This document shows positions 1-6,123 of a stretch of DNA of 6,864 bases, one piece after another (within the stretch, counting starts at the first letter, position 1; each line of letters begins with the position of its first letter). Under the pieces are notes generated by a model that worked only from the letters and a program-made list of their open reading frames with translations, was not told where the DNA came from and searched no databases. The translations under genes were made by a program, and so were the position numbers. The stretch is from Methanoregula sp. (GTDB taxonomy: Archaea > Halobacteriota > Methanomicrobia > Methanomicrobiales > Methanospirillaceae). The DNA lies in assembly GCF_002835825.1 (NCBI RefSeq), contig NZ_PIZH01000088.1, forward strand, positions 1-6,864, given 5' to 3'.

Positions 1-411
1 GAGAAGTCTAATGTCGTGACAGAAAACTGCACCCTTGAGCTCGAACTGCGGGTGCCGTGGGGCTGTTCGATTCCGGAGACCCTTGCCGAGATCCAGGCCC
101 ACGCGAACAATGCCATTGTCACCCCGCAGGAATCGTTCGTCCCCACGATCACCGACCCGTCATCGCGGATCGTCACGGTCACCTGCGATGCGGTGCAGCG
201 TGCGTGGAATAAACCCTCCTTCCCATTCGTGCAGTGGGCGGCAAGCGATGCCCGCCACATGAGGGGGGCCGGGTTCCGGGTGATCGAATACGGGCCCGGC
301 GAGATCGAGAGCCTGCATGCCGTAAACGAACGCGTCACCATCGCATCGCTTGAGAAAGCCACGGAGATCTATGGGGATGTGATGCAGCAATATGCTGGAA
401 ACCCGGCATAA
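1..411 (+). CDS. M20-family metallopeptidase (ArgE/DapE-like), C-terminal part, 5' end outside window
   Basis: The reading frame is open from base 1 and ends at TAA 409-411, giving 136 visible residues. The first residues (EKSNVVTENCTLELELRVPWG) match the pattern at the end of the M20 lid domain, where an 'N-V-[IV]-x-x-x-C/A' strand leads to an 'R-x-P-x-G' turn. The C-terminal part carries the returning catalytic-domain signature: SDARHMRGAG, then YGPGE, then SLHAVNERV. The His encoded at 316-318 should be the last zinc ligand of the family, followed by the usual N-E. The family removes acyl groups from amino acids (N-acetylornithine, N-succinyl-diaminopimelate) or cleaves dipeptides with one or two Zn ions in the cytosol. 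Substrate cannot be decided from this part, so no symbol is given. GTG at 16 could act as a start, but the conserved frame runs through it, so I read the gene as truncated by the window edge, not short. Confident of the family, unsure of the substrate. Confidence 0.88.
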   Translation, partial: EKSNVVTENCTLELELRVPWGCSIPETLAEIQAHANNAIVTPQESFVPTITDPSSRIVTVTCDAVQRAWNKPSFPFVQWAASDARHMRGAGFRVIEYGPGEIESLHAVNERVTIASLEKATEIYGDVMQQYAGNPA

Positions 412-412
412 C

Positions 413-418
413 TTTTTT
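413..418 (+). terminator. U6 tract, likely transcript end of the M20 gene
   Basis: Six consecutive T residues start two bases after the M20 stop codon, with no GC hairpin before them. Archaeal RNA polymerase terminates at such oligo-U tracts, helped by FttA/aCPSF1, which is encoded in this same window. Assignment is by position and sequence only. Confidence 0.55.
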
Positions 419-442
419 CTGGATCGTTTCCGTTAAACTACG

Positions 443-448
443 AAAAAA
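443..448 (-). terminator. U6 tract, likely transcript end of the TPR gene
   Basis: Six A residues on the plus strand read as TTTTTT on the minus strand, 13 bases after the stop codon of the TPR gene. With the U6 tract at 413-418 it gives the convergent gap one terminator per strand. No hairpin is seen in front of it. Confidence 0.55.
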
Positions 449-461
449 TGTGAGGGCCGGA

Positions 462-1445
462 TTATTTCCGTGCCACCAGGTACGCTCCCGCGATTGTAGC
501 GCCGATGAGGGCAAAGACCGCGGTTGCCGGTGAGAACGGAGAGAACGTGGTTTTCTGTGCAACCGGGACTGTTGTGGTGATTGCCGATGTCTGCACAACA
601 GGCGGTGCCGAAGGGGTTGCCATGATTGTCTCTTCAGGGACTGGCGTTGGAGAAGTTGTCCCGAGGCGGTTGAGGGTGGGCGGGGTTGCAATTGTTGTCG
701 CGGAGTACTGGAACGCCTGGAATTTCCCGGTCATGTCTTCCTTGTTCGCCTTTGCTTCGGCAAAATCCGGGTCAATGCCAAGCGCCTTGTTGAAACAGGT
801 CAGGGCATCGTTATACATGCCCAGCGCAACGTACGCCTTTCCCTTGTTGTTCCATGACGTAGCATTGGAGATGGTGATGGCAGTTGCCGCATCGAAGGCG
901 GATATGGCGTTTTGGTAATCGCCGTTTGCCATGTACGCCAGCCCGAGGTTGTTCCATTCCATGAGGTTCGTGGTATCAAGAGCGGTACATTTCTTGTAGG
1001 AGGTAATCGCAGAGGCCGAATTGTTCAGCTGCATGTACGCGTATCCCTGGTTGCAGAAGGGCACCGGGAGGTTCGGCTGGAATACGAACATGGCATCATA
1101 GGCCGTGACAGCCTCGCTCCACCGCTGGAGCCGGAAGAGGGCCAGCGCCCGTGCGGTAATCGCACGCTCGTCTTTAGAGCGCAGGGCTAACGATGCATCG
1201 GCGGCTTCAAGCGCCGATGAGAAATTTCCCAGTCCATTGAGTGCGGTGGCCTTCCCCGACAGAGCGGTGGCATGCTTCGCATCCTGGGCAAGGGCATTGT
1301 TGAAGTGCGTGAGCGCATCGGAAAATTTTCTCGCATCGAGTGCAGCATTTCCCAGAGCAACCAATTCATTGGTATCCGCTGCCTGTACTACCGGCACGAG
1401 CAGGAATGAGGCAAGGAAAAACAAAATCAGGATAGTTCGCCGCAT
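462..1445 (-). CDS. Exported TPR protein with six repeats and C-terminal membrane anchor
   Basis: 327 residues. Residues 1-22 form a Sec-type signal peptide: RR, a hydrophobic stretch (ILILFFLASFLLVPVV), then VQA-AD, with likely cleavage after A22. Six tetratricopeptide repeats of exactly 34 residues follow without gaps, starting at 25, 59, 93, 127, 161 and 195. The small residue at repeat position 8 is G32/A66/A100/G134/G168/G202 and the Ala at position 20 is A44/A78/A112/A146/A180/A214. Residues ~248-300 are a Pro/Thr-rich spacer, then SPFSP and one hydrophobic helix (~306-324) ending in ARK. The protein should sit outside the cell, tethered by its C-terminus, with the TPR solenoid as a protein-binding surface; the partner is unknown. 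It is downstream of the MFS gene (91-base gap) on the same strand and converges with the M20 gene. ATG at 1443-1445 is the start that begins the signal peptide; I see no strong Shine-Dalgarno sequence. The function beyond scaffolding is not recognisable. Confidence 0.87.
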   Translation of the reverse strand: MRRTILILFFLASFLLVPVVQAADTNELVALGNAALDARKFSDALTHFNNALAQDAKHATALSGKATALNGLGNFSSALEAADASLALRSKDERAITARALALFRLQRWSEAVTAYDAMFVFQPNLPVPFCNQGYAYMQLNNSASAITSYKKCTALDTTNLMEWNNLGLAYMANGDYQNAISAFDAATAITISNATSWNNKGKAYVALGMYNDALTCFNKALGIDPDFAEAKANKEDMTGKFQAFQYSATTIATPPTLNRLGTTSPTPVPEETIMATPSAPPVVQTSAITTTVPVAQKTTFSPFSPATAVFALIGATIAGAYLVARK

Positions 1446-1461
1446 ATTCTCATGACGAATG

Positions 1462-1499
1462 TTTCCCTGAAGGCTGATGAATCTATTGATTCAGGGAAA
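1462..1499. repeat. 10-bp perfect inverted repeat between MFS and TPR genes
   Basis: TTTCCCTGAA (1462-1471) and TTCAGGGAAA (1490-1499) are perfect inverted copies around an 18-base loop. The near arm is 16 bases upstream of the TPR start codon (minus strand). It could be an RNA hairpin in the TPR leader, an operator, or part of the end of the MFS transcript. There is no U-run after it in the minus direction, so a simple hairpin-plus-U terminator is not supported. The loop holds a smaller competing pair, GAATC/GATTC (1479-1483 and 1488-1492). Confidence 0.6.
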
Positions 1500-1501
1500 T
1501 G

Positions 1502-1527
1502 GCGGGCTGTTATTCCCAGGAGCCCGC
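1502..1527. repeat. 7-bp GC-rich inverted repeat just after the MFS stop
   Basis: GCGGGCT (1502-1508) and AGCCCGC (1521-1527) pair perfectly around a 12-base loop. On the minus strand this lies 9 bases past the MFS stop codon and directly before the 10-bp repeat at 1462-1499. Such a stem may stabilise or mark the 3' end of the MFS mRNA; the role is inferred from position. Confidence 0.5.
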
Positions 1528-1536
1528 TGGCGCGGG

Positions 1537-2592
1537 TTATTTCCTGCCTACCACGACCGCAACCATGCATGACAAGACTGCGGTCACCGCAAACGCAGAA
1601 ACAATCCCGGACAGGTCTGCGACAAGACCGGCAAGGAACGGGAGCAGTGCCATGCCAAGATAACTTGATGTGGAGAAGAGCCCCATGGCAATGCCCTGGT
1701 GTTGCCGTTCTCCGGCGAGAAGTGCCATCTGGGCGATCATCACAAGGCCGGCAACCGCCCCGAGCACGAGAAGCCCTGCAGGCGACCAGACAAGGAACAG
1801 TATACCCACGGCCATCAGCAGGGACGAGATCCGGATCATCCTGGTTTCCTCAAACGGGAACCGTGATACCACCAGCACCGCGACGATTGAGGCGATGCTC
1901 ATGCCGGCAATCCAGAATCCTGCAGCATCGGAAGGGAGAGCGGAATGATCGGGAAAGAGTGCTGTTGCAACACCGGTCGCCCCGATGAGGATGACCGAAG
2001 AGAACAGTATCCCCCGGTATTTCCGGAAGATTTCCCATGACTTAACAAGGCCATGGCCGGCCGGGGCCGGATACACCTTTAGGGAACCAGGGCTTGCCAG
2101 CAGGGGGATAACGGCGAGGGCAGAAAAGAGAAGGATACCGGCTGCCGGCTGGCCGGACACGGTCGAAAGCACGCCGGCCGCAATGAGACCGAGGACAAGG
2201 CCGGCATTGAGGAGGGCAAGGAAGTACCCGCTCATCTTCTCGTGATCGATTCTCTGGTTGACCACGGCCATGGCAGGGGCAATGAAGAGGCCGGCACCGA
2301 TGCCTTCTGCAAAACGCCCGGCAACGGTCACGGGGGCGCTGACGGAGAGAATGAGCACAGCCCCGCCAACAACGGTCAGGACAAGCCCGGTGCGCATGAG
2401 CGCAGTAGGGCCGAAGCGGTCCGAGAGGATACCACCTGGCAGCGTGCTGATGAACGCCCCGAGAAAGTATGCTCCATAGATGGCTCCCGTCCAGGACGGA
2501 CTGTCGGAAAACGCGGGAAGAACCGGGACGATGGCGTTGGATAACGCCATGACAGAGAAGACACCGAAGAAAAGAGTGACCTTGTCCCTCAC
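1537..2592 (-). CDS. Major facilitator superfamily transporter, substrate unknown
   Basis: 351 residues, very hydrophobic, with about twelve predicted membrane helices (roughly 5-27, 35-56, 65-86, 88-111, 122-146, 148-167, 192-213, 222-243, 252-270, 272-293, 298-321, 325-348) and a longer central loop at ~168-191, as in the 6+6 MFS fold. The MFS signature motif A is clear between helices 2 and 3: G54, S57, D58, R59, G61, R67 (GILSDRFGP). A helix-4 RFAEGIGAG stretch (R93, G97, G99, G101) fits motif B. The helix-5 stretch G131/G135/G140 recalls the antiporter motif C but lacks its proline. It is somewhat short for the family (about 400). Start is GTG at 2590-2592, chosen because GAGGT lies 5 bases upstream. 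It begins 15 bases after fttA and may be co-transcribed with it. An efflux-type drug or metabolite exporter is the likeliest reading, but no substrate can be named. Confidence 0.88.
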   Translation of the reverse strand: MRDKVTLFFGVFSVMALSNAIVPVLPAFSDSPSWTGAIYGAYFLGAFISTLPGGILSDRFGPTALMRTGLVLTVVGGAVLILSVSAPVTVAGRFAEGIGAGLFIAPAMAVVNQRIDHEKMSGYFLALLNAGLVLGLIAAGVLSTVSGQPAAGILLFSALAVIPLLASPGSLKVYPAPAGHGLVKSWEIFRKYRGILFSSVILIGATGVATALFPDHSALPSDAAGFWIAGMSIASIVAVLVVSRFPFEETRMIRISSLLMAVGILFLVWSPAGLLVLGAVAGLVMIAQMALLAGERQHQGIAMGLFSTSSYLGMALLPFLAGLVADLSGIVSAFAVTAVLSCMVAVVVGRK

Positions 2593-2597
2593 AGGTG

Positions 2598-2602
2598 ACC
2601 TC
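2598..2602 (-). promoter_or_regulatory. Ribosome binding site of the MFS gene
   Basis: GAGGT on the minus strand, 5 bases before the GTG at 2590-2592, lies in the 15-base gap after fttA. It supports the non-ATG start and independent initiation on an fttA-MFS transcript. Confidence 0.65.
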
Positions 2603-2607
2603 TGTGT

Positions 2608-4518
2608 TCAGACCATACGGTAGGTCTCAAGGTTCATGGGGGAGTGGGTCTCGATGTGGTAACGCTTGTAGATGGAGCTTGCGAGGTCAATGGTGTTGTT
2701 CTCGTCACCGTGGATGCAGAAAATCTTCTCGGGACGGGGCGAGATCTGGCCGATGTAGTTCATCAGCTGCCGGCGGTCGGAGTGGCCGGAGAACCCGTCA
2801 ACCGTGACAATCTCGAGGTTGATGGTGATGGTTCCCTTCCTCCCCATCGGGACCTCGCGCCAGCCCTTCTGGATCCGGCGGCCGTATGTACCGTCCGCCT
2901 GGTACCCGACAAAGACGAGCGCATTCTTCTCGTCCTGGGCCAGGTTCATGAGATACTCCATGACCGGGCCTCCGTTTAACATACCGCTCGTGGAGATGAT
3001 GACGCAGGGATCGCCACCGATGACCTTCTCGCGGAGGTCCTGGCTGTCCACCTGCTGGAAGCACTCGGCAAGGAAGGGGTTCATGCCCTCGCGGAAGATC
3101 TGGTTGCGCAGGTCCGTGTTGAGGTACTCGGGATAGGTGGTGTGGATCGCGGTTGCTTCGCGGATCATGCCGTCGAGATAGATCTTCACCTTTGGGATCT
3201 TCTCCATCCGCATGCCTTCTTCGAGGGCGAGCATGACCTCCTGCGAACGGCCTACCGAGAACGCCGGGATGATGACCTTGCCGCCCCGCTGGAGCACCCG
3301 GTTGATGGTCTCGTACAGCATGCCTTCGCAATCTGACCTCGCCTGCTGGAAATCATTGCTCCCGCCGTACGTGCTCTCCATGAAGAGGGCTTCGAGGCGC
3401 GGGAACTGGTTGATGGCCGGATTGAAGAGCCGGCTCTTGGCATAGTTGAAGTCGCCCGTGAACGCGATGTTGTACATGCCGTCGCCGAGGTGGAAGTGGG
3501 CGATGGCGGATCCGAGGATATGGCCGGCATTGTGGAACGTGAGCTTGATGTCCGGCGCAATATCCGTCACGCTACCGTAATTGAGGGTGACAGAATGCTT
3601 GATGTAGGTCTTGACCTCGTTTGAGCTGTAGGGCACCTTCCGCCCTTCCTTGTTGATGACATCGAGGTAATCGAGCTGGAGCATAGCCGAGAGGTCGCGG
3701 GTCGGAGGCGTGGAGTAGACCGGGCCTTCGTAGCCGTATTTGTAGAGGAGCGGGACGAGAGCGCAGTGGTCCAGGTGGGCGTGCGTCAGGATAACGGCAT
3801 CGAGCGAGGAGAGCGGGTAGATCTCGGGGACATAGAGGTACGGGGTTGCACCGGCATTGTCGGGTTTCTCGCCGCAGTCGATGAGCACCTTGCTGTGGGG
3901 TGTTGAGAGCAGGAACGCAGCCCGGCCAACTTCGCGGCAGCAGCCGAGCGTGGTGACCCGGGCCCACTGGTCCTTCCGTGCCGTCTCGTCGCCCCGGGCC
4001 GGAAGGTCCCGGTGGATCCGCCTGCCGATGGTGCGGAGGAACTGTTTCCGGTCCTCGTTGACCGAGCGGAGGTACTGCCGGACCTGCTTGACCGTGGAGC
4101 TCTCGATGGGAGGAGTCCTGACGACCTTCGGTGTCCAGCCGATGTGCTTCGTGATCTCCCGGAGCGTTGCCCCGTTCTTGCCGATGACAACGCCCGGCTT
4201 TTCGGCCTCAATTAACACCTCGCCGGTGTCGGCATCAAAAAAGATATCGGTGATGCCGGCGGTCTCTGGGACAACGGATTTGATCTCGCCGTGGGCCTTC
4301 TCGGGGTCTTCAAGGATGGTGGGCCTGACCACGATCCGCTTGCGCAGGTCACGGGCCAGGATCTTGATTAAGTCAGCCTCATCGGCAAACCGCTTGGGGT
4401 CGTCCGTGTAGATGACAAGCTCCGGACCTTCAAACTCGACCTGCGTTACATTGATGCCGCGGGGCACCTTCTCATTGATCTTGTCTTTGAGTTCTTTTAG
4501 CCGCTCTTCAATCTGCAT
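2608..4518 (-). CDS. fttA: Transcription termination factor FttA / aCPSF1 (KH-metallo-beta-lactamase-beta-CASP ribonuclease)
   Basis: 636 residues, the usual full length of the archaeal CPSF73-like enzyme. Order of domains: KH-type RNA-binding region ~1-140, with a canonical GKNG loop at 113-116; metallo-beta-lactamase fold ~185-390; beta-CASP cap ~395-570; return to the lactamase fold to the end. All catalytic residues are present: HAHLDH at 246-251, H333 (NAGHILGSA), D356 (FTGDFN), motif A E381 (ESTYGG), motif B H579 (FSGHSD) and motif C H603 (CIHGDENN). By analogy with CPSF73, H246/H248/H333 and D250/H251/H603 bind the two zinc ions with D356 bridging. FttA/aCPSF1 cuts nascent RNA at U-rich tracts and drives archaeal transcription termination and 3'-end formation, working with RNA polymerase. 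It follows psmB by 24 bases, an arrangement I recall from other methanogens (e.g. MJ1236/MJ1237). The ATG at 4516-4518 gives the conserved N-terminus; upstream Shine-Dalgarno match is weak. Nothing is missing or broken. Confidence 0.97.
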   Translation of the reverse strand: MQIEERLKELKDKINEKVPRGINVTQVEFEGPELVIYTDDPKRFADEADLIKILARDLRKRIVVRPTILEDPEKAHGEIKSVVPETAGITDIFFDADTGEVLIEAEKPGVVIGKNGATLREITKHIGWTPKVVRTPPIESSTVKQVRQYLRSVNEDRKQFLRTIGRRIHRDLPARGDETARKDQWARVTTLGCCREVGRAAFLLSTPHSKVLIDCGEKPDNAGATPYLYVPEIYPLSSLDAVILTHAHLDHCALVPLLYKYGYEGPVYSTPPTRDLSAMLQLDYLDVINKEGRKVPYSSNEVKTYIKHSVTLNYGSVTDIAPDIKLTFHNAGHILGSAIAHFHLGDGMYNIAFTGDFNYAKSRLFNPAINQFPRLEALFMESTYGGSNDFQQARSDCEGMLYETINRVLQRGGKVIIPAFSVGRSQEVMLALEEGMRMEKIPKVKIYLDGMIREATAIHTTYPEYLNTDLRNQIFREGMNPFLAECFQQVDSQDLREKVIGGDPCVIISTSGMLNGGPVMEYLMNLAQDEKNALVFVGYQADGTYGRRIQKGWREVPMGRKGTITINLEIVTVDGFSGHSDRRQLMNYIGQISPRPEKIFCIHGDENNTIDLASSIYKRYHIETHSPMNLETYRMV

Positions 4519-4532
4519 ATAATAAACGTCCC

Positions 4533-4538
4533 AAAAAA
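4533..4538 (-). promoter_or_regulatory. U6 tract in the psmB-fttA gap
   Basis: The 24-base gap reads TTTTTT on the minus strand, flanked by CC and GG, 4 bases after the psmB stop codon and 14 bases before the fttA start. Oligo-U is the sequence at which aCPSF1 acts in methanogens, so this may be a partial terminator or processing site between the two cistrons. The role is inferred. Confidence 0.45.
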
Positions 4539-4542
4539 GGTG

Positions 4543-5184
4543 TTATGCTGATGTCTTGGCAAGGTATTTTTTTATGGTGTCCTCGGCAAAAATCTGGAAT
4601 TTGTCTTTGGTAATGACGACCACGTGGATCCCTTCACCGGATCCGGCATCGCGCTTCATGGCCGACTTCAGGCCCCGCACCGCAATCTCGGTTGCCTCTT
4701 CTTCTGTCATATTGGGCTTGAACCGGTCTTCGAGCACACCATATGCCATGGGGGAGCCGGAGCCGGTTGCAACGATCTCTTCTTCCTTTGTTGCACCGCC
4801 CATTGCATCCACGGAATAGACGCTTGGGCCTTTCTCGTCAACCCCGCCGACTAACAGCTGGACGTAATACGGGAAGTAACGGTTCTGGTTGAGATAGTTC
4901 GAGAGGAGCGTTGCCGTTGCACCGACCGTGATCGGGCGCGACCGGCGGATCTGGTACAGGTTGCACTCCACGGTCAGGATGCGGGCGAGCTGCTGGGCAT
5001 CGCCAACGCCTCCTGCCGTTGTCATACCAATGCGGTCTGCGACCTGGTAGACTTTCTTGGCTTTCTTGCTGGCGATCATGAGGCCCATGGTCGCCCGTTT
5101 TTCAGTGGCGAGAATTACCCCGTCGGCAAAGACAATCCCGATCGTGGTCGTCCCCTTCATGGACTCCGGTAACTGTTCAGGCAT
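4543..5184 (-). CDS. psmB: 20S proteasome beta subunit (N-terminal threonine protease)
   Basis: 213 residues, normal archaeal length. The beta subunit forms the two inner seven-membered rings of the 20S core and carries the peptidase sites; it degrades proteins unfolded by PAN or another AAA ATPase. An 11-residue propeptide ending in KG precedes TTTIG, so self-cleavage between G11 and T12 exposes the catalytic Thr1. E28 and K44 fall exactly at mature positions 17 and 33, the expected active-site residues. The GSGS (141-144) and KRDAGSG (177-183, D179) segments hold the conserved Ser and Asp that support Thr1. ATG at 5182-5184 is preceded by GAGGT seven bases upstream. An alternative in-frame ATG at 5158-5160 (M9) would give the same mature protein. 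The alpha subunit is not in this window. It is the first gene of the probable psmB-fttA-MFS transcript. Confidence 0.97.
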   Translation of the reverse strand: MPEQLPESMKGTTTIGIVFADGVILATEKRATMGLMIASKKAKKVYQVADRIGMTTAGGVGDAQQLARILTVECNLYQIRRSRPITVGATATLLSNYLNQNRYFPYYVQLLVGGVDEKGPSVYSVDAMGGATKEEEIVATGSGSPMAYGVLEDRFKPNMTEEEATEIAVRGLKSAMKRDAGSGEGIHVVVITKDKFQIFAEDTIKKYLAKTSA

Positions 5185-5191
5185 GTGAGAT

Positions 5192-5196
5192 ACCTC
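5192..5196 (-). promoter_or_regulatory. Ribosome binding site of psmB
   Basis: GAGGT on the minus strand, 7 bases before ATG 5182-5184. It favours M1 over the internal M9 start and implies a leadered mRNA. Confidence 0.7.
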
Positions 5197-5200
5197 AAAA

Positions 5201-5209
5201 ATATATAAA
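5201..5209 (-). promoter_or_regulatory. Consensus-like TATA box just upstream of psmB
   Basis: TTTATATAT on the minus strand is an excellent archaeal TATA element. Its centre is only ~21 bases from the psmB start codon, so the usual ~25-base spacing would put the transcript start at or just inside the gene, downstream of the Shine-Dalgarno sequence. It may be a secondary promoter or simply AT-rich leader. Confidence 0.4.
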
Positions 5210-5224
5210 CGCTGAAATGGTGTA

Positions 5225-5238
5225 AAAGCGCTTTAAAG
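5225..5238 (-). promoter_or_regulatory. Overlapping palindromes and second TATA-like element upstream of psmB
   Basis: AAAGCGCTTT (5225-5234) and CTTTAAAG (5231-5238) are perfect palindromes sharing four bases. The TTTAAA core at 5232-5237 could be the TATA element for a start near 5209, giving a ~25-base leader that includes GAGGT. The 10-bp palindrome, just downstream of it, would suit a repressor site. Both roles are inferred. Confidence 0.4.
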
Positions 5239-5254
5239 TATTAGGGGCTACGTG

Positions 5255-5264
5255 AAAAGATAAA
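5255..5264 (-). terminator. U-rich end of the uspA-CBS transcript
   Basis: After the CBS stop codon the minus strand reads TTTATCTTTT, beginning 5 bases past the TAA, with no hairpin. It fits a weak archaeal U-rich terminator and separates this unit from psmB. Confidence 0.4.
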
Positions 5265-5269
5265 GGTTT

Positions 5270-6118
5270 TTATTCAGAATCTTCGTTGCAGAACGCCCGG
5301 ATCAGTTCCCGGTCGTAGAGCATGGCAACCAGTTTCTTGTCACCGTTCACGACAGGAAGCTGGTCTACGCGGGAGCGCCGCATCTTCAGCGCACACTCGC
5401 TCACTTCAGCATTTGCCGGCACGGCAACGACACTTTTTACCATGGCAAGCTTGACCGGGCGGTTGGGCAGCTGGACCTTGGAGATCCCAAAGCTGATGGT
5501 ATGGTTGTCCCTTATGCTCTCCCAGGTCCACTCATCATCGTCTGTCCCGTTCGAGAAATCGGAGACGCCGACAGAGTCCTCGATGCTGGTGTTCCGGATC
5601 AGGTCCCGCTCGGAGATGATCCCCTTGAGCCGGTTCTCTGCATCGAGAATAGGGATGGCATCGACGCCGGAGATCTCCATGACCCGGCCCACCACGGGCA
5701 GGGGTGTCTCTTCCCAGAGGGCGAACGACTTGCTCGTGTACTTCTCCTTGATCTCGGCGTGGCACTTGACCTGCGCAAGTGCATGGATAACATCGGCAAC
5801 AGAGAGGAGACCAATGAGATGGTTGTCCTCTACAACCGGCAGCCGGCGGATATGCTTCGTGACAAGAATGCGGGCTGCTTCCTTCATCTCCATATCAGGA
5901 CCGATCGTGACGGGTTTTGCCGTCATCAGGAGGCCGAGCTGGGTTTCCTCGGGCTTACTGAGGAGGTCTTTTCTTGTGATGATCCCGACAAGCTTTTTGT
6001 TCTTGATGACCGGGACACCGGAAATTCCTGTGCGCTTGAGGATCTTTAAGACATCATCGCGATTGCCCGGGATCTCGACGTGGACAACGTCCGATGTCAT
6101 GTAGTCTCTGACAATCAT
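5270..6118 (-). CDS. Four-CBS-module regulatory protein
   Basis: 282 residues made almost wholly of CBS motifs, soluble, with no catalytic domain. Module 1 ~1-55 (GVPVI at 34-38, GIITRKDL at 45-52); module 2 ~62-116 (RLPVVEDN at 92-99, GLLSVADV at 103-110); module 3 ~122-176 (AIPIL at 154-158, GIISERDL at 166-173); module 4 ~222-277 (QLPVVNGD at 253-260, AMLYDREL at 265-272). Modules 1-2 should form one Bateman pair; 3 and 4 are split by an insertion of ~45 residues with an acidic, Trp-rich core (DDDEWTWE at 193-200). Bateman pairs commonly bind AMP, ADP, ATP or S-adenosylmethionine and report energy or metabolite state to a partner; which ligand is bound here cannot be read from sequence. 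The ATG is 5 bases after the uspA stop, with GGTGAG inside the end of uspA about 12 bases upstream, so the two genes are almost surely co-transcribed. No partner enzyme is fused or adjacent apart from UspA. Confidence 0.9.
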   Translation of the reverse strand: MIVRDYMTSDVVHVEIPGNRDDVLKILKRTGISGVPVIKNKKLVGIITRKDLLSKPEETQLGLLMTAKPVTIGPDMEMKEAARILVTKHIRRLPVVEDNHLIGLLSVADVIHALAQVKCHAEIKEKYTSKSFALWEETPLPVVGRVMEISGVDAIPILDAENRLKGIISERDLIRNTSIEDSVGVSDFSNGTDDDEWTWESIRDNHTISFGISKVQLPNRPVKLAMVKSVVAVPANAEVSECALKMRRSRVDQLPVVNGDKKLVAMLYDRELIRAFCNEDSE

Positions 6119-6123
6119 GTCCG

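Noticed and set aside
16..411. Short complete gene starting at GTG 16
   Set aside because: The conserved M20 sequence extends through this codon to the window edge, so the gene is truncated by the window.
1452..1988. 178-residue plus-strand frame opposite the end of the MFS gene
   Set aside because: Arg/Pro/Gln-rich translation typical of the antisense of a hydrophobic GC-rich gene; the minus strand encodes a clear MFS protein.
3857..4411. 184-residue plus-strand frame opposite fttA
   Set aside because: Antisense shadow of a gene with all its catalytic residues intact; no independent motif.
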